Shown: one piece after another, positions 1 to 10,878 of the stretch
Position numbering within the stretch: the stretch's first letter is position 1
Layout: each line of letters starts with the position of its first letter
NCBI GenBank assembly: GCA_002077065.1
Contig: NAJO01000017.1
Location: forward strand, 62,001 to 126,000
Length of the DNA: 64,000 nt
Reading direction: 5' to 3'
Origin: Cryoendolithus antarcticus
Taxonomy: Eukaryota > Ascomycota > Dothideomycetes > Cladosporiales > Cladosporiaceae
Made by a program: the position numbers and the translations under genes
The notes under the pieces: model-generated
Seen by the model: only the letters and a program-made list of their open reading frames with translations
What the model was told of the DNA's origin: nothing
Databases searched by the model: none

Positions 1-216
1 CATAGGATCCGATTGAAGAGCAAGCTGATAAGATCTATGGAGGAGGATCGCCAGAAGATGGAGGGGAAGCGACGAAGGGCTGATGAGAAGGCTGCGAAGA
101 GAGCTGAGGCAGAGGCAGAAGCTGGTGCTGGTATGGAGACTGGAGCTGCTGTTGCTGAAGTGGAAGAGATCAGGATCACGGGCAAGGATTTGGAGAAGGG
201 AATGGTGGGGAAGTGA
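1..216 (+). CDS. 3' end of an unidentified gene (partial)
   Basis: The reading frame is open from the first base of the window and stops at 214-216, so only about 71 C-terminal residues are visible. They are very rich in Lys, Arg, Glu and Ala (stretches such as EEDRQKMEGKRRRADEKAAK followed by alternating Ala/Glu), which predicts a charged helix or coiled coil ending in a short tail, GKDLEKGMVGK. No catalytic motif or known domain can be seen. The composition and the clean stop suggest a real gene end, but a chance open frame in G/A-rich DNA cannot be excluded. The 5' part lies outside the window. Confidence 0.45.
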   Translation, partial: HRIRLKSKLIRSMEEDRQKMEGKRRRADEKAAKRAEAEAEAGAGMETGAAVAEVEEIRITGKDLEKGMVGK

Positions 217-866
217 TGAGAGGTTGCCAGCGTTTGACGTCAGCGATCATAGCGAGGCGCCGCGGTCGTGATTCAGGTGGAACTTGGGTACCCATCCAGT
301 GGCTGGAGTACGAGGATCATGATATAGACGGAATACATCTATACTGTGGTAATGATCTAGAGCGTTTGCAGTACGTTCGGCTGTATGCCTGAGGCTACAA
401 GTCTTACGTCATGCCAAGATGCGCTCCTTTCATCTGCCGAGGCCTAACGTCTTTCCCCGGTTCCCCATGACAGCACATGTTCTTTGACTTCGACCACACC
501 CGGTAGTCCGAGGCATGCCAGTTGATCCCGACCGACATCGTAGAGCCTCCACGCGCCTCGATTGCGGAGTAAGAATCTACCCAGGAACATGAATGGCTCG
601 GGCGTGGTCGGAGCCAGAGACCGTGCTCTTACTGAATGACTGGTCATGCCTTTGGTACATAACCTCTCTTGGCTGACCCTCGGCTGGTTTCGTGACGTGA
701 TATAGGTTTTGTAGCTTTCTTACTGTCTATCCATTGCCTTTCTCTACCTCTGTCAATCGCAAGAAAGTCATCTATTCCTCCTACTATCCTTCCAATCAAT
801 ACGCTGGCAGACCGCCTCAAGCAAGTCGTTGCTGCAGTGACTTCCGCCCTCCCTACACTTCCAACC
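217..866. other. Spacer upstream of isocitrate lyase
   Basis: No coding frame with protein-like content was found. The last 200 bases before the isocitrate lyase ATG are pyrimidine-rich (for example around 715-790), as is usual for fungal promoters and 5' leaders. Open frames on the minus strand here overlap the lyase exon and look like shadows. Confidence 0.5.
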
Positions 867-2672
867 ATGGGTGCCGCAGATGCCGAAGAGCAGAAATTCC
901 AGGATGAGGTCAAGCAGTTGAAGGAGTGGTGGACGGACTCGAGATGGAGGTTCACACGCCGAGCATACACGGCCGAGCAGATTGCTACCAAGAGGGGCAA
1001 TCTGAACATCCAGTATCCCAGCAACGCTATGAGCAAGAAGCTGTGGCAGACCGTGGAGCAGAGGTTTGCTGTGCGTGATGTTGGAAAATTCTAGAGGGAG
1101 ACCCCATCACTGACCATCTATAGAGCAAGGAAGCAAGCTTCACCTATGGCTGTCTCGACCCGGTCATGGTCACGCAGATGGCCAAGTATCTCGACACTGT
1201 CTACGTCTCTGGCTGGCAGTCCAGCTCCACTGCGTCTGCTACTGACGAGCCGGGACCAGATCTTGCGGATTACCCGTACACGACCGTCCCGAACAAGGTC
1301 CAGCATCTGTTCATGGCCCAGCTTTTCCACGACCGCAAGCAGCGCGAGGAGCGCCTTTCTACGCCAGTCAGCGACCGCTCGAAAGTCGCCAACACAGACT
1401 TCCTGCGTCCTCTTGTAGCTGATGCGGATACTGGACATGGTGGACTGACAGCAGTGATGAAGCTCACGAAGCTGTTCATTGAGAAGGGCGCCGCGGGCAT
1501 TCATATCGAGGATCAAGCACCAGGCACGAAGAAGTGCGGACACATGGCTGGCAAAGTCCTTGTGCCCATCAGCGAGCACATCAACCGCCTTGTAGCCATT
1601 CGTGCTCAAGCCGACATTATGGGTATGACAGTCAGAATGGCAGATCATGCATCACTGCCAGCGAGCTAACCGTACTACAGGCACCGACCTCCTAGCAATC
1701 GCCCGCACAGACTCCGAAGCCGCCACCCTGATAACTTCCACCATCGACCCCCGCGACCACGCCTTCGTGCTCGGCTCCACGAACCCCGCCCTCCAACCCC
1801 TCAATGACCTGATGCTCGCGGCCGAAGCCAGCGGCAAGAGCGGTGCCGCCCTACAAGCCGTAGAAGACGCCTGGAACGCCACCGCGTCCCTCAAGCTCTT
1901 CCCGGAAGCAGTCGCAGACACGATAAACGCAGGCGTACACGTCGACAAAGCGGGTTTGATCTCCGAATTTGCGCGCTTGAGCAAGGGCAAGAGCAATTCT
2001 GAGGCGAGAGCTATTGCCAAGGGTTTGACAGGCGTGGACGTGCATTTCGATTGGGATGCGCCTCGGACGAGGGAGGGGTACTATCGCTACCGTGGTGGCT
2101 GCGAGTGTGCGGTGAACAGGGCGATCGCGTATGCGCCTTATGCTGATTTGATCTGGATGGAGAGCAAGCTGCCGGATTTCAAGCAGGCGAAGCTGTTTGC
2201 TGATGGGGTGCATGCTGTTTGGCCGCAGCAGAAGTGAGTTCCCTCTGACCTTTCTACACAATTGAGCGTGTGGAGATACTAACCGATTTATGACAGACTG
2301 GCATACAACCTCTCCCCCTCCTTCAACTGGAAAGCCGCCATGCCCGCCTCCGAGCAAGAAACTTACATCAAGCGCCTCGCGGCTCTAGGCTACTGCTGGC
2401 AATTCATTACGCTCGCGGGTTTACACTCCACAGCGCTGATCTCCAACTCCTTCGCGCGCGCGTTCGCGAAGAGCGGTATGAGGGCTTATGGCGAGCTGAT
2501 CCAGGAGCCGGAGATGGAGCAAGGTGTTGAAGTCGTGACGCATCAGAAGTGGAGTGGGGCGAACTATGCTGATGAGTTATTGCGGATGGTGAGTGGAGGC
2601 GTGAGCTCGACGAGCGCTATGGGTGCGGGTGTGACGGAGGATCAGTTCAAGGTTGGGGGTGGGGGGCATTGA
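867..2672 (+). CDS. icl1: Isocitrate lyase (glyoxylate cycle)
   Basis: Cleaves isocitrate to succinate and glyoxylate, allowing growth on acetate, fatty acids or ethanol; in fungi usually peroxisomal or cytosolic. Four exons by protein continuity: 867-1070, 1124-1622, 1681-2233, 2297-2672, giving 543 residues, the usual fungal length. The introns are 53, 58 and 63 bases with GT/AG ends. The start at 867 sits in an ideal context (ACCATGG); the frame is open a little further upstream but without ATG. Visible family landmarks are [10 protein letters not shown] near the N-terminus, the catalytic signature KKCGH (about 1537-1551), ADTGHGG, the [11 protein letters not shown] stretch and a C-terminal VTEDQF. 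The protein ends in an odd Val-Gly-Gly-Gly-Gly-His tail with no PTS1-type tripeptide. The sister enzyme methylisocitrate lyase is less likely given the overall match to fungal ICL. Confidence 0.95.
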
Positions 2673-4808
2673 GAGGGTGGAAATCAGAGCTATTGGGGTG
2701 TGTATGTAGGTGCGCTATGTATTTGGGTATCTTGCAAGAACGAAAGAGCACCCAAAGTCCAAACTACTGCTCTACAAATGAAATTGTGTAAACGCCTTCT
2801 GACACATATGTGAAGCGAGTGTGCTGTATCTCGAAGAAAGTCTGTTGGCGGTGTGTGCAATCTGGAGGAGAACGTAACAGCATAAGGAATCGGGATGCTT
2901 CGGTCTCGTCGTGTCTGTGCACCAGAGAGAGAACCGGATTATGTGAAATTGGCGACCAATGTTGCGGTCGAGGTATTTGGCGATGTTCGACGAGTCGCGA
3001 CTTCACAGTCTCAGGTCTTTGCCTTGTCCGCCGTTGTTCAGATGACCAGCCTAAGCCACACCTCCCGTGCTCTATCACCTTGTTCCCGATCCGGTCGTCA
3101 AGGCGTAAGCACGCTCACGAGGAGCCGAAGCCTCCGCTGCTCGGCACTGACACCATCGCCACAGCATCCCCGTACCGTTGCAGGGCGAGCATGGACCCGC
3201 ACTTTGCCTACCGCATTGTCAGCATCGACACGGACCCGTGTAGGGACATGACCACACTTACGATCTGTTGCCAGAGCAGGCGCCGCAACGCTCTGTGACC
3301 TTTCCATCAATGCATCCGGCGACCACGCACGGTACTTCATAGTACGCCCGAAGGCTCGACAAATCAGTGGGGACCGCTAAGAAAGTGCGTGGAGCTGACA
3401 TATCGACGTCGTCGGTGGTCGCAGATCCGTTGTTGTCACCCACGGCGGAGTCTCGCTTGTTCGAGTTGTCGTCCTTGTCCTGTTGGTCTTTCTTCTCGTC
3501 CACCATCGAGCTTAATTAGAGCAAGCAGTGAAGTGGTAGGGTATCGTTGTAAATTGGACGCGGAACTGCAAAATGTCCCAAAGGCAAAGGGGTGTGCACA
3601 GCGTCGGAAGTATGAAAGGAACAAGGAATAGAAGCGATCAGAGAAGCGAAGCCGAGTGAAGAGTGTTACAAAGATGACGAAGATGACAGTGCTGCTGACG
3701 AGCACTCCATATACTCGATGAAGTTCTGAGGCGTCTCGCCTTGTCATAACCTCCAAGGTCATGTTGCGTAGGCGATGATTCTGCGAGACCACAGCCCTGC
3801 TATTTCGGCCTGCGACTGCAGGTCGCCCCTGAACGCGATCCTATATCCGGTGCCTGGAGGTGGCAGCGAGGACGAATGATGCCGTCTGGAGTAACAGGAG
3901 GTAGTGATATACGGGCCGCCAGTAAGGAGGAGTGCCGTGTCGCCCACAAGTATCTTGTGATACAGCACCCATGTCAGCAAAGAGAGATTAGCACTCATCT
4001 GGTGACAACTTGGAAACCATGTATCTCGTGGCGTGTGTGACCGTCCCGGGAGATCGAGTGCCGGCGTACATGTATGTGCCCTAGCCGATGTCGAAAATTT
4101 TCGTGTGACATGCAAAACAAGGTGGCTGGGAATCCTCGAACTGCACTGCCCACGTGCGAAATTGCCTGATCGCGCCTCAGACTTCAGCGAGGTAGTCGTA
4201 GAAGGCCAATGAGCAGTGTGTAGGTTGTGAGTACGACACCCTATATCCTGGTCATGTCCGGCCTCAGGCGTATAGCTCGAGTAACACATCAGAGATGGAT
4301 CTGCATAGCCCAGTGCCGCCTAGAGTGATGCCAATATGCTATGTCACATGCCCGCGACACAGCCGGCGATGCTCCGGGGCGCCTTCAGGTCAATGTCGCG
4401 GATGGAGTGGCAAATTGGACCTGCCTCGTTGGTGTCACATGCAGTGCCTACCTGTCAAGCTGCTGAAGGGGCATGCTTGAGCGCGGCCTCCAGGCGCATG
4501 CGGGACCCCTTCCGGCGCCCGAAATGCACGTCAGTCCTCGTCTTGCTATGGATTTGCCGATATGAGCCCGGCATCGCCTTGGGATACATCACTTTCAGCT
4601 GATGGTGTACCATCACCGGCGAGGTGTGCATGGCGTTGAAGCTCATCATAGACCTGAGGCAGCAGTCGCGCAGAAGTCTGTCCGTCGCATCGGCTTAGGC
4701 TTAGGCTTAGGCTTTTGTGATGCCTCGGGTCAATGCTGCAAGGTCCTCTGATCTCTGAACAATATCCAGGATCATGCACCTCTCCTCCCAGCCCATGGTC
4801 CACCGGCC
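2673..4808. other. 2.1-kb gap between icl1 and mccA
   Basis: No recognisable gene. The only frame with somewhat protein-like composition is on the minus strand at 3258-3506 (82 codons, ATG start, Asp/Lys/Asn-rich N-terminus, then four Cys in the last third); it matches nothing I know and could be chance. A short TTAGGC tandem lies at 4692-4714, just before the MCC alpha gene. Two convergent or tandem gene boundaries plus a promoter would not need this much space, so a small lineage-specific gene or a non-coding transcript is possible but not supported. Confidence 0.4.
4692..4714. repeat. Short tandem GGCTTA repeat
   Basis: Three full copies of GGCTTA plus GGCTT in direct tandem, about 95 bases upstream of the MCC alpha ATG. 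The unit read as TTAGGC resembles a telomere-type hexamer, but there are too few copies to be a telomere remnant; simple replication slippage is the likely origin. Confidence 0.8.
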
Positions 4809-6977
4809 ATGTCGACGCTGCGCGCCCTTCGCGGCTCCGCAGCCGCACTCCTTCCGAAGCGGAAGCTCCGCCTAAACAGCACCGCAGCCCGTCCCCCCAC
4901 CAACCCAGAGCCCCTCCGCTCAATCCTGATAGCCAACCGCGGCGAGATCGCCCTCCGCGTCGGTCGCACAGCCTCCCAATACGGCATCCGCACCACAACC
5001 CTCTACACTGACCCCGACCGCCTCAGCCAGCACGCCAACAGCTCCCCCTTCGCCATAAACCTCGGCTCCACAGACCAGTACCTCAATGGCGAGCGGATCA
5101 TCCAAGTAGCCAAGGAGAATGGCTGCGAAGCCATACACCCCGGCTACGGCTTTCTCAGCGAGAACGCTGCCTTTGCGAAAGCTTGCACAGATGCTGGGGT
5201 CAAGTTTATTGGCCCGCCGTGGAAGGCGATCGAGGCGATGGGAGATAAGAGTCGGAGTAAGGAGATCATGATCGCGGCGGGGGTGCCTTGCATTCCTGGG
5301 TATCATGGTGCGGAGCAGGATCCTGCGTATCTTGCTGAACAGGCGGAGGAGGTGGGGTACCCGGTGCTGCTGAAAGCTGTCAAGGGTGGTGGGGGGAAGG
5401 GCATGAGGATCGCGAGGACGGCAGAGGAGTTCGCGCAGCAGCTTGATAGCGCGAAGAGCGAGGCACGGAGCTCGTTTGGGGATGATGTGATGTTGGTTGA
5501 GAAATATATCACTACGCCGCGGCATATTGAGGTGCAGGTGTTTGCAGATCAGCATGGGAATTGTGTCGCGCTGGGAGAGAGGGATTGCAGTATTCAGCGG
5601 AGGCATCAAAAGATTCTGGAGGAGTCGCCTGCGCCGAACCTGGCGGAGAGTGTGCGACAAGATCTGTGGGAGAAGGCAAGGCAAGCTGCGCTGGCTGTCG
5701 GCTACGAAGGAGCCGGCACCGTCGAATTCATCTTCGACAATGACTCGGGCGAGTTCTTCTTCATGGAGATGAACACGAGACTCCAAGTCGAGCATCCAGT
5801 CACAGAGATGGTCACAGGCGAAGATCTCGTCCGCTGGCAGATCATCGTAGCTGAGGGTGGTAAGCTCCCCTTGACGCAAGCAGATGTTGAAGAGCGCATA
5901 AAAGAGAGAGGCCATGCGATCGAAGCCCGCATCTACGCCGAAGACCCCAGCATGAACTTCGTACCCTCGACGGGCAAGCTCGTGCATTTGCGCACTCCAC
6001 CGCTGTCAGAGGGCGTCCGGATCGACGCCGGGTTTATCGAAGGCGACGAAGTCTCCTCGCACTACGACCCTATGATCGCCAAACTAATCGTCTCGCGTCC
6101 CGATCGTGCAAGCGCTCTGCAGAAGATGGCTGCTGCGCTGGAGCAATACGAGATCGCCGGGGTAGTCACAAACATCGACTTCTTGAAGCGCTGCTGCCGC
6201 AGTCCAGGGTTCATAGCCGGCGAAGTGGAGACTGGTTATATCGACAAACACCGCGAGGAGCTCTTCGCTGAGCAGCAGATTACCGACGATATCTACGCTC
6301 AAGCAGCTATTGGGCTGTTCCTCTCCTCGCAATCGGCAGCCTCGACTACCGCCCCACTCCCCTCAACGCAGCCCCTCGGCTTCGCCCGAACTCCTCAACC
6401 TCACGCTGTCACCCTCTCACCAACTTCCACGGACCCCAACGCCCCCACTCCCCCAACTAAGACACTATACGTGCTGCAAACAGCACCAGGAATCTTCTCG
6501 GTAACCTTTCCAGGATCACCTCAGACGTTCGAGAACCTCACCACCACCTTCTCCCCCTCCACGAAAACCCTAACAACCTACTTCCCCCACACCCGCCTCT
6601 CCTCAACCCTCATCGCCACCCCTCCCTCCGCAACCTCAGCCTCAACCATCACCCTCTTCACGCGCGGCACATCCTACACCCTAACCCTCTCGCCGCCTCC
6701 ATTCCTGCCCAAACTCCTGAACTCCGGCCCGGTGGCGTCCAATTCGGTGAAAGCGCCTATGCCGTGTAAGATTCTCAGGGTGATGGTTAAGGAGGGTGAG
6801 GAGGTGAAGAAGGGGCAGGCATTGGTGGTGATTGAGAGTATGAAGATGGAGACGACTATCAGGAGTCCCGGGGATGCGGTCGTGGGGCGGGTGAAGGTGA
6901 GGGAGGGGGAGATGTGTAAAGCTGGGACTGCTGTTGTGGAGTTTGAGGAGGAGGACGGGGCTGAGGGCACCACGTAA
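4809..6977 (+). CDS. mccA: 3-methylcrotonyl-CoA carboxylase alpha subunit
   Basis: Biotin-dependent carboxylase subunit of leucine breakdown; carries biotin and charges it with CO2 for the beta subunit, in mitochondria. Single exon, 722 residues, typical for the family. The N-terminus (STLRALRGSAAALLPKRKLR) is an arginine-rich, acid-free mitochondrial presequence. The biotin carboxylase domain starts near residue 36 (SILIANRGEIALR), has the glycine-rich ATP loop KGGGGKGMR near 192-200 and the FMEMNTRLQVEHPVTE signature near 318-333. A variable linker (about 510-640, Ser/Thr/Pro-rich) precedes the biotinyl domain with ESMKMET; the biotinylated lysine is about residue 679. Propionyl/acetyl-CoA carboxylases are excluded by length and arrangement; pyruvate carboxylase is much longer. 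The partner beta subunit is not in the window. Confidence 0.93.
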   Translation: MSTLRALRGSAAALLPKRKLRLNSTAARPPTNPEPLRSILIANRGEIALRVGRTASQYGIRTTTLYTDPDRLSQHANSSPFAINLGSTDQYLNGERIIQVAKENGCEAIHPGYGFLSENAAFAKACTDAGVKFIGPPWKAIEAMGDKSRSKEIMIAAGVPCIPGYHGAEQDPAYLAEQAEEVGYPVLLKAVKGGGGKGMRIARTAEEFAQQLDSAKSEARSSFGDDVMLVEKYITTPRHIEVQVFADQHGNCVALGERDCSIQRRHQKILEESPAPNLAESVRQDLWEKARQAALAVGYEGAGTVEFIFDNDSGEFFFMEMNTRLQVEHPVTEMVTGEDLVRWQIIVAEGGKLPLTQADVEERIKERGHAIEARIYAEDPSMNFVPSTGKLVHLRTPPLSEGVRIDAGFIEGDEVSSHYDPMIAKLIVSRPDRASALQKMAAALEQYEIAGVVTNIDFLKRCCRSPGFIAGEVETGYIDKHREELFAEQQITDDIYAQAAIGLFLSSQSAASTTAPLPSTQPLGFARTPQPHAVTLSPTSTDPNAPTPPTKTLYVLQTAPGIFSVTFPGSPQTFENLTTTFSPSTKTLTTYFPHTRLSSTLIATPPSATSASTITLFTRGTSYTLTLSPPPFLPKLLNSGPVASNSVKAPMPCKILRVMVKEGEEVKKGQALVVIESMKMETTIRSPGDAVVGRVKVREGEMCKAGTAVVEFEEEDGAEGTT

Positions 6978-7675
6978 GGAGAGTGATCCGAGATAACAAA
7001 TAGCCCAATTTCATGGATGCTATGCTTGACGACAATGAATGCCCTATCTTCTAGCTGAGGAGACTTACGATAAAGCTCCGCTTCTCCCCGATATAGCAAG
7101 GTAGCTTATGCCTCCACCAGCCGGACTGCGTCAGTGCATGAGAATGTCACTGCTCGAGTGAGAGGTCAGCTGTTGATTCAAGAAAATGCACGAAGGTAGC
7201 AATATGACGCATCTGCTTCTCCTTGACATGGCATTGTTGGACTCTCTGCAGAGAGTTGACATACAGAAGCACAAGAATGGTGACAGAGTATCGGAGAGAA
7301 CGAAGGTGAGCTCATCCTTGTGACAAAGGCTTCAATACAGTAAACAAAAGCAGCCTGGGTATCATGAAGTGCGCCAAATGCCGTCTGTGCTCCGCCCGCG
7401 GATCTGGGAGCGTCTACAGGACAGCTCCTCCCTCGAAAGCACCCATGCGGCCCGTCAGCATGACTTGGCCTCTCCCACCGCACCAATCTAGCCCGTCAAC
7501 ATGACCAGACTTCCCTATCACACCTCAAGCACCTGATTCAACCCACGGAGAGAACGCAGCGCCAACACGGCCGCCGCTAAGTGAGATAGCAGCGTCAACA
7601 TGACAGCCGCCACCTCACCACTCTTTTCCTCAGCCGTCAACATAACATGCTGTCCCCCCTCTTGCATTCGTCTCT
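6978..7675. other. Convergent spacer after mccA
   Basis: No gene seen. It separates the convergent ends of MCC alpha and the coiled-coil gene. The right half holds a degenerate tandem array described separately. Confidence 0.6.
7411..7660. repeat. Degenerate ~42-base tandem array with CGTCAACATGAC core
   Basis: A core like CGTCAACATGAC recurs at 7411 (CGTCTACAGGAC), 7453 (CGTCAGCATGAC), 7494 (CGTCAACATGAC), 7593 (CGTCAACATGAC) and 7635 (CGTCAACATAAC). Neighbouring copies are 41-42 bases apart, apart from one 99-base gap that holds weaker matches. Each core is followed by a pyrimidine-rich stretch. The array ends just before the stop codon of the minus-strand gene and would lie in its 3' untranslated region or just beyond. 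Confidence 0.6.
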
Positions 7676-10133
7676 TCATCTGAACGCTCCCGCCACCTTC
7701 CCTGGCAATAACGCATAAGTCGCCAGCCCGTCCATCCCATACAGCATCCTATCATACGCCCCGCTCGTATCATTTGCATCCGCCCAGACTCGCCTCTCCC
7801 GCTCGGCGTAATAAGATCCCACCAAGAACACAAACCCGAGGATGATAGGGATGGCCCAGTACAGCCAGTCGAAGCGCGGCACGACTTCGAGGTACTTCGT
7901 GGGCCCTTCGATTCGTATGACCTTAGTTTGGGGTTGGTCGAGAGTGGCGTCTTTGGCTTGCTCGGCTGTGATGGGCGAGCTGGCCTTGTTCACGTAGGTC
8001 TTGGTCTGCTGAGGCTGGGGTTGCGCGGTGGGAGAGGTTTGTTGGCTGGAGAAGGGGGAGTTTAGAGCGTCTGCGTAGGTTGGTGGAGGCGGTCTGGCGT
8101 CTCCGGTAGTCTGCGCCTGGGCCGAGGTCGCTCCAGGCGTTAGATCGTCCGACTTTGGTGACGATTTGACCTTCTTCGGCGAAATGGCTTGCGAAATGAT
8201 AGCACTGAGACTGAGAGCCGGCTTTGGTGGTGCTTGGTGCTGTACTGGTACGGTCTCTTGCGAGATGATATTGCTGAAGCTGAGGGTTTGAGGCTTCAGC
8301 GCTCGGGGTGGCACCGGCACAGTCTCTTGCGAGATGATGCCGCTGAAGCCGAGAGTCTGCAGTGGCGGGACTTGCAGGTGAGGTTGTGCCGCTTGGGGTG
8401 ACTGAGGTCGATGTAGCGGTGCTTGGGCATCCTGTGCTCCCTGATCCTCCCCATCGTCCTGCTCGTCCTGATCCTCATTGCCATCCTCTCCGACACCAGC
8501 TAGCTCGTCAGCCAGCGAGACATGTCTCTTCGCCCCAGGCCGGCGCTTGGGAAGACTCGGCAGGCTCCTCTCGCTTGGTGTGCGCGACTCTGAGCGCGAG
8601 TGCTTCGCCTCTAGCTGCTCGCGCACCTGCTTCAGCTTCTCCTCCAGGGTGAGGTCCTTAGCCATGCCTTGGAGCAACACCTCCAACTTCTCGTTGTAGT
8701 CGCTCAGAGTCTCTGTGAGCTGGTCCCGCTGGGCAGTCATCGCATCCAGAGCCTGAGCCTGATCTTCGACATGCTGCAGCTGCTCCTGGAGCACCTCGTT
8801 CCGGTCGTAAGCCTTGTTGTACGCCTCAATCTTCTCCTCAAGGGCCTCGGCTGTGTCCTTCAGCTCGCTCTTGAGCTCGTTCACGTCCTTCTTAGCCTTG
8901 TTCAAATCAGTCTGCGTTGTGGACGCCGTCCTCTTGACTTCGCCAAGATCCTTTTCGGCCTGCGTTGCTATAGCCTCCGCTTGCTCTCTGGCCTTTTCGC
9001 TCTCCTCTGCACGCTTCTTGATATCGGTATTCTCCCTGCGAATGCGCCCCATTTCCTTCTCATTCTCTTCGAGCTTGTCCTTCAGCTTCTGGTTCGCCTC
9101 GTTGGTTTGGTTCCAGTCGCGCATCATGGATGTGTGATCAGCTTCAATCTGCTCGATCCTGCGGCGCTCTTTGGCGTCTCTATCTATGCAAGTTGTTAGA
9201 TCAATTGTCTCATACAGGACTCTGGAGTGATTCATGTGACTACTGACTGTCTGCGACAGCATCCTCTTCCATGCGCCTTCCCTCTTCGACAGCAGCCGCG
9301 AGAGCTCCATCAGGTTTCTTCGCTGCGACGGGCACTTTGCTTGCGCCTGTGCTCCCGTCCTTGCTTGAGCTCTCCTTCGCCATCTTCTTTGACGGCTTCC
9401 ACGTTGCAGCTCTATCAGCAACACTGTCGCGCTTCACGCTCGGAGCTGGTGATCCAATCCTCGAGGAAGCCGCTGAGACGGACAGCGCTTTCTTGACTGG
9501 CGACAACGACCTTGCTGAGCCGCCATCTTCGCTTTCCTTTCCCTCTCCCTTACCCTTTCCGTTACCTCCATTCTTCCTCCCTCCACCAACTCCATCTCCA
9601 CCCTTCGATGCCTCCCCAGCACTCTCATGCGATGTATTTGCGCTCATGCCATCATCGTTGCTCTGCAAGCTTCCGTCTGCCGCATTGGATTTACCAGGAT
9701 CCCCAGTCTTGGCATCGTCCACATCATTTGTTGCCTCAGGCACATATAGTCCTTTCCCAGCGTCTTCATGATTACACGCCTTGCAATCGGGAAATTTCGC
9801 TTTCTGATTCGGAAAATGCCCATGACGGTTCTTGTAATCGGCTTCATATTCGAGCTGACCGGTCTTCTTCTCCCCCTTGCGTCGGACCTCGTTCTTGTTC
9901 ATTCTGCGCCATTGCGTGCCGTCGACACTCTTGATGATGTGGGTAGTGGTGGGTACTGTGGTGATGTGATACCATTTGTGATTGTGGCGCCAGCGCGTTG
10001 GATTGTCCTTGGCATCGTAGATGATATCCAGCTGCGTGGGTGGCTTAATAGAAGGGTGGTCGAGTGGGTACCAGGTGAAGTTCTTCGGATCCTCAGTATC
10101 GTCCGACGGGGATTGCCATGTGTTCCACGACAT
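7676..10133 (-). CDS. Coiled-coil, C-terminally membrane-anchored protein, function unknown
   Basis: Two exons, 9248-10133 and 7676-9183, joined across a 64-base intron (donor GTCAGT, end GCATAG), giving about 797 residues. In order: a compact N-terminal part (about 1-115) rich in Trp/Tyr/His with CKAC, of no family I recognise; a low-complexity Gly/Lys/Ser-rich linker; a long coiled coil (about 300-470, heptads of Glu/Lys/Leu/Ala); a disordered Pro/Gln-rich part containing three related blocks with the core FSxIISQ; and one hydrophobic segment, WLYWAIPIILGFVFLVGSYY, about 60 residues from the C-terminus. This predicts a tail-anchored scaffold with most of the chain in the cytosol. The adjoining minus-strand frames overlap, so the splice choice rests on phase continuity. 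Function is not inferred. Confidence 0.75.
8195..8366 (-). repeat. Three ~30-residue repeats inside the coiled-coil protein
   Basis: Within the gene at 7676-10133 the segments GFSGIISQETVPV, SFSNIISQETVPV and SLSAIISQAI occur about 30 residues apart, separated by Pro/Gln-rich linkers. The DNA is also similar (the pattern CTTGCGA followed by GATGAT recurs near 8199, 8258 and 8327 on the plus strand), so they arose by tandem duplication. Confidence 0.75.
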
Positions 10134-10878
10134 CTTCGCGGTGATTGCGGAGATGGCGAGAGGTCGATGGTGTGGTGCGGATAAGTCAGTGGTGGTGTGA
10201 AGTCAAAAGTGTGGCACTGGAAGGAAAGAGCGCATTGGGCTTGGCACGTGATGAGCTTTGTTCAATATGACTGGAATGCGGGACACAATGAGAAATGAAA
10301 AACGCATTCGGTATTCTTACAGACGTAGACTTTTGCCCTGCACGGTGCGCCTTGTCCGCGCCTTCCTTGTAATTGTTCTGCCATTACGGACTCGCCTCAA
10401 CGGTAGATCGCGAACGACATACTAGGCGGTGCGAGTGCCACCCAGCGTCGTCAAGCCCATCGTATTACTGCGTCGTCTGATCTGCGCAAAGTATCGCACG
10501 ATGAGACTGCCACGGTCGCGCCCAGTATCGAGGTGTCGATCAGATGGGCCATTCTAATCGGGCGAGTACATGCCTTCGCCGATGGCGTGTTATGATTGAG
10601 GTTCCCGGAGTCAACCATGTCGCTTCCAGTCGGAGCTAGTCTGCTGCACGCTGGCAACGTAGGATTCGCGTCTCGTGTGGGCCCAGCAGTTGACCGCCGT
10701 TGACGATAGCTTCCAGAATGAGTGGCTGTTGAGGAAGATCTTACTGGATCCAAGCCACAGCTGATTGGCTTACGAGCGCGTGTTTCGTGTCGACAGGCCG
10801 ACGGTATCAACCCTGAACCATAGCCAGAATTCTCGAGTCCTCAAAACCTCGGTTCCTTCCACTCTTCTATGCCAAATC
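10134..10878. other. Spacer with promoter of the coiled-coil gene
   Basis: No protein-like frame. The right part (up to 10878) is downstream of the U1-C stop; the left part should hold the promoter of the coiled-coil gene. Nothing else recognised. Confidence 0.5.

Noticed and set aside
4692..4714. TTAGGC repeats as an internal telomere
   Set aside because: Only about 3.8 units; ascomycete telomeres are normally TTAGGG, and there are genes on both sides.
4920..5987. Long minus-strand frame (355 codons) opposite mccA
   Set aside because: Antisense shadow of a strongly conserved carboxylase; composition is skewed and no domain is visible.
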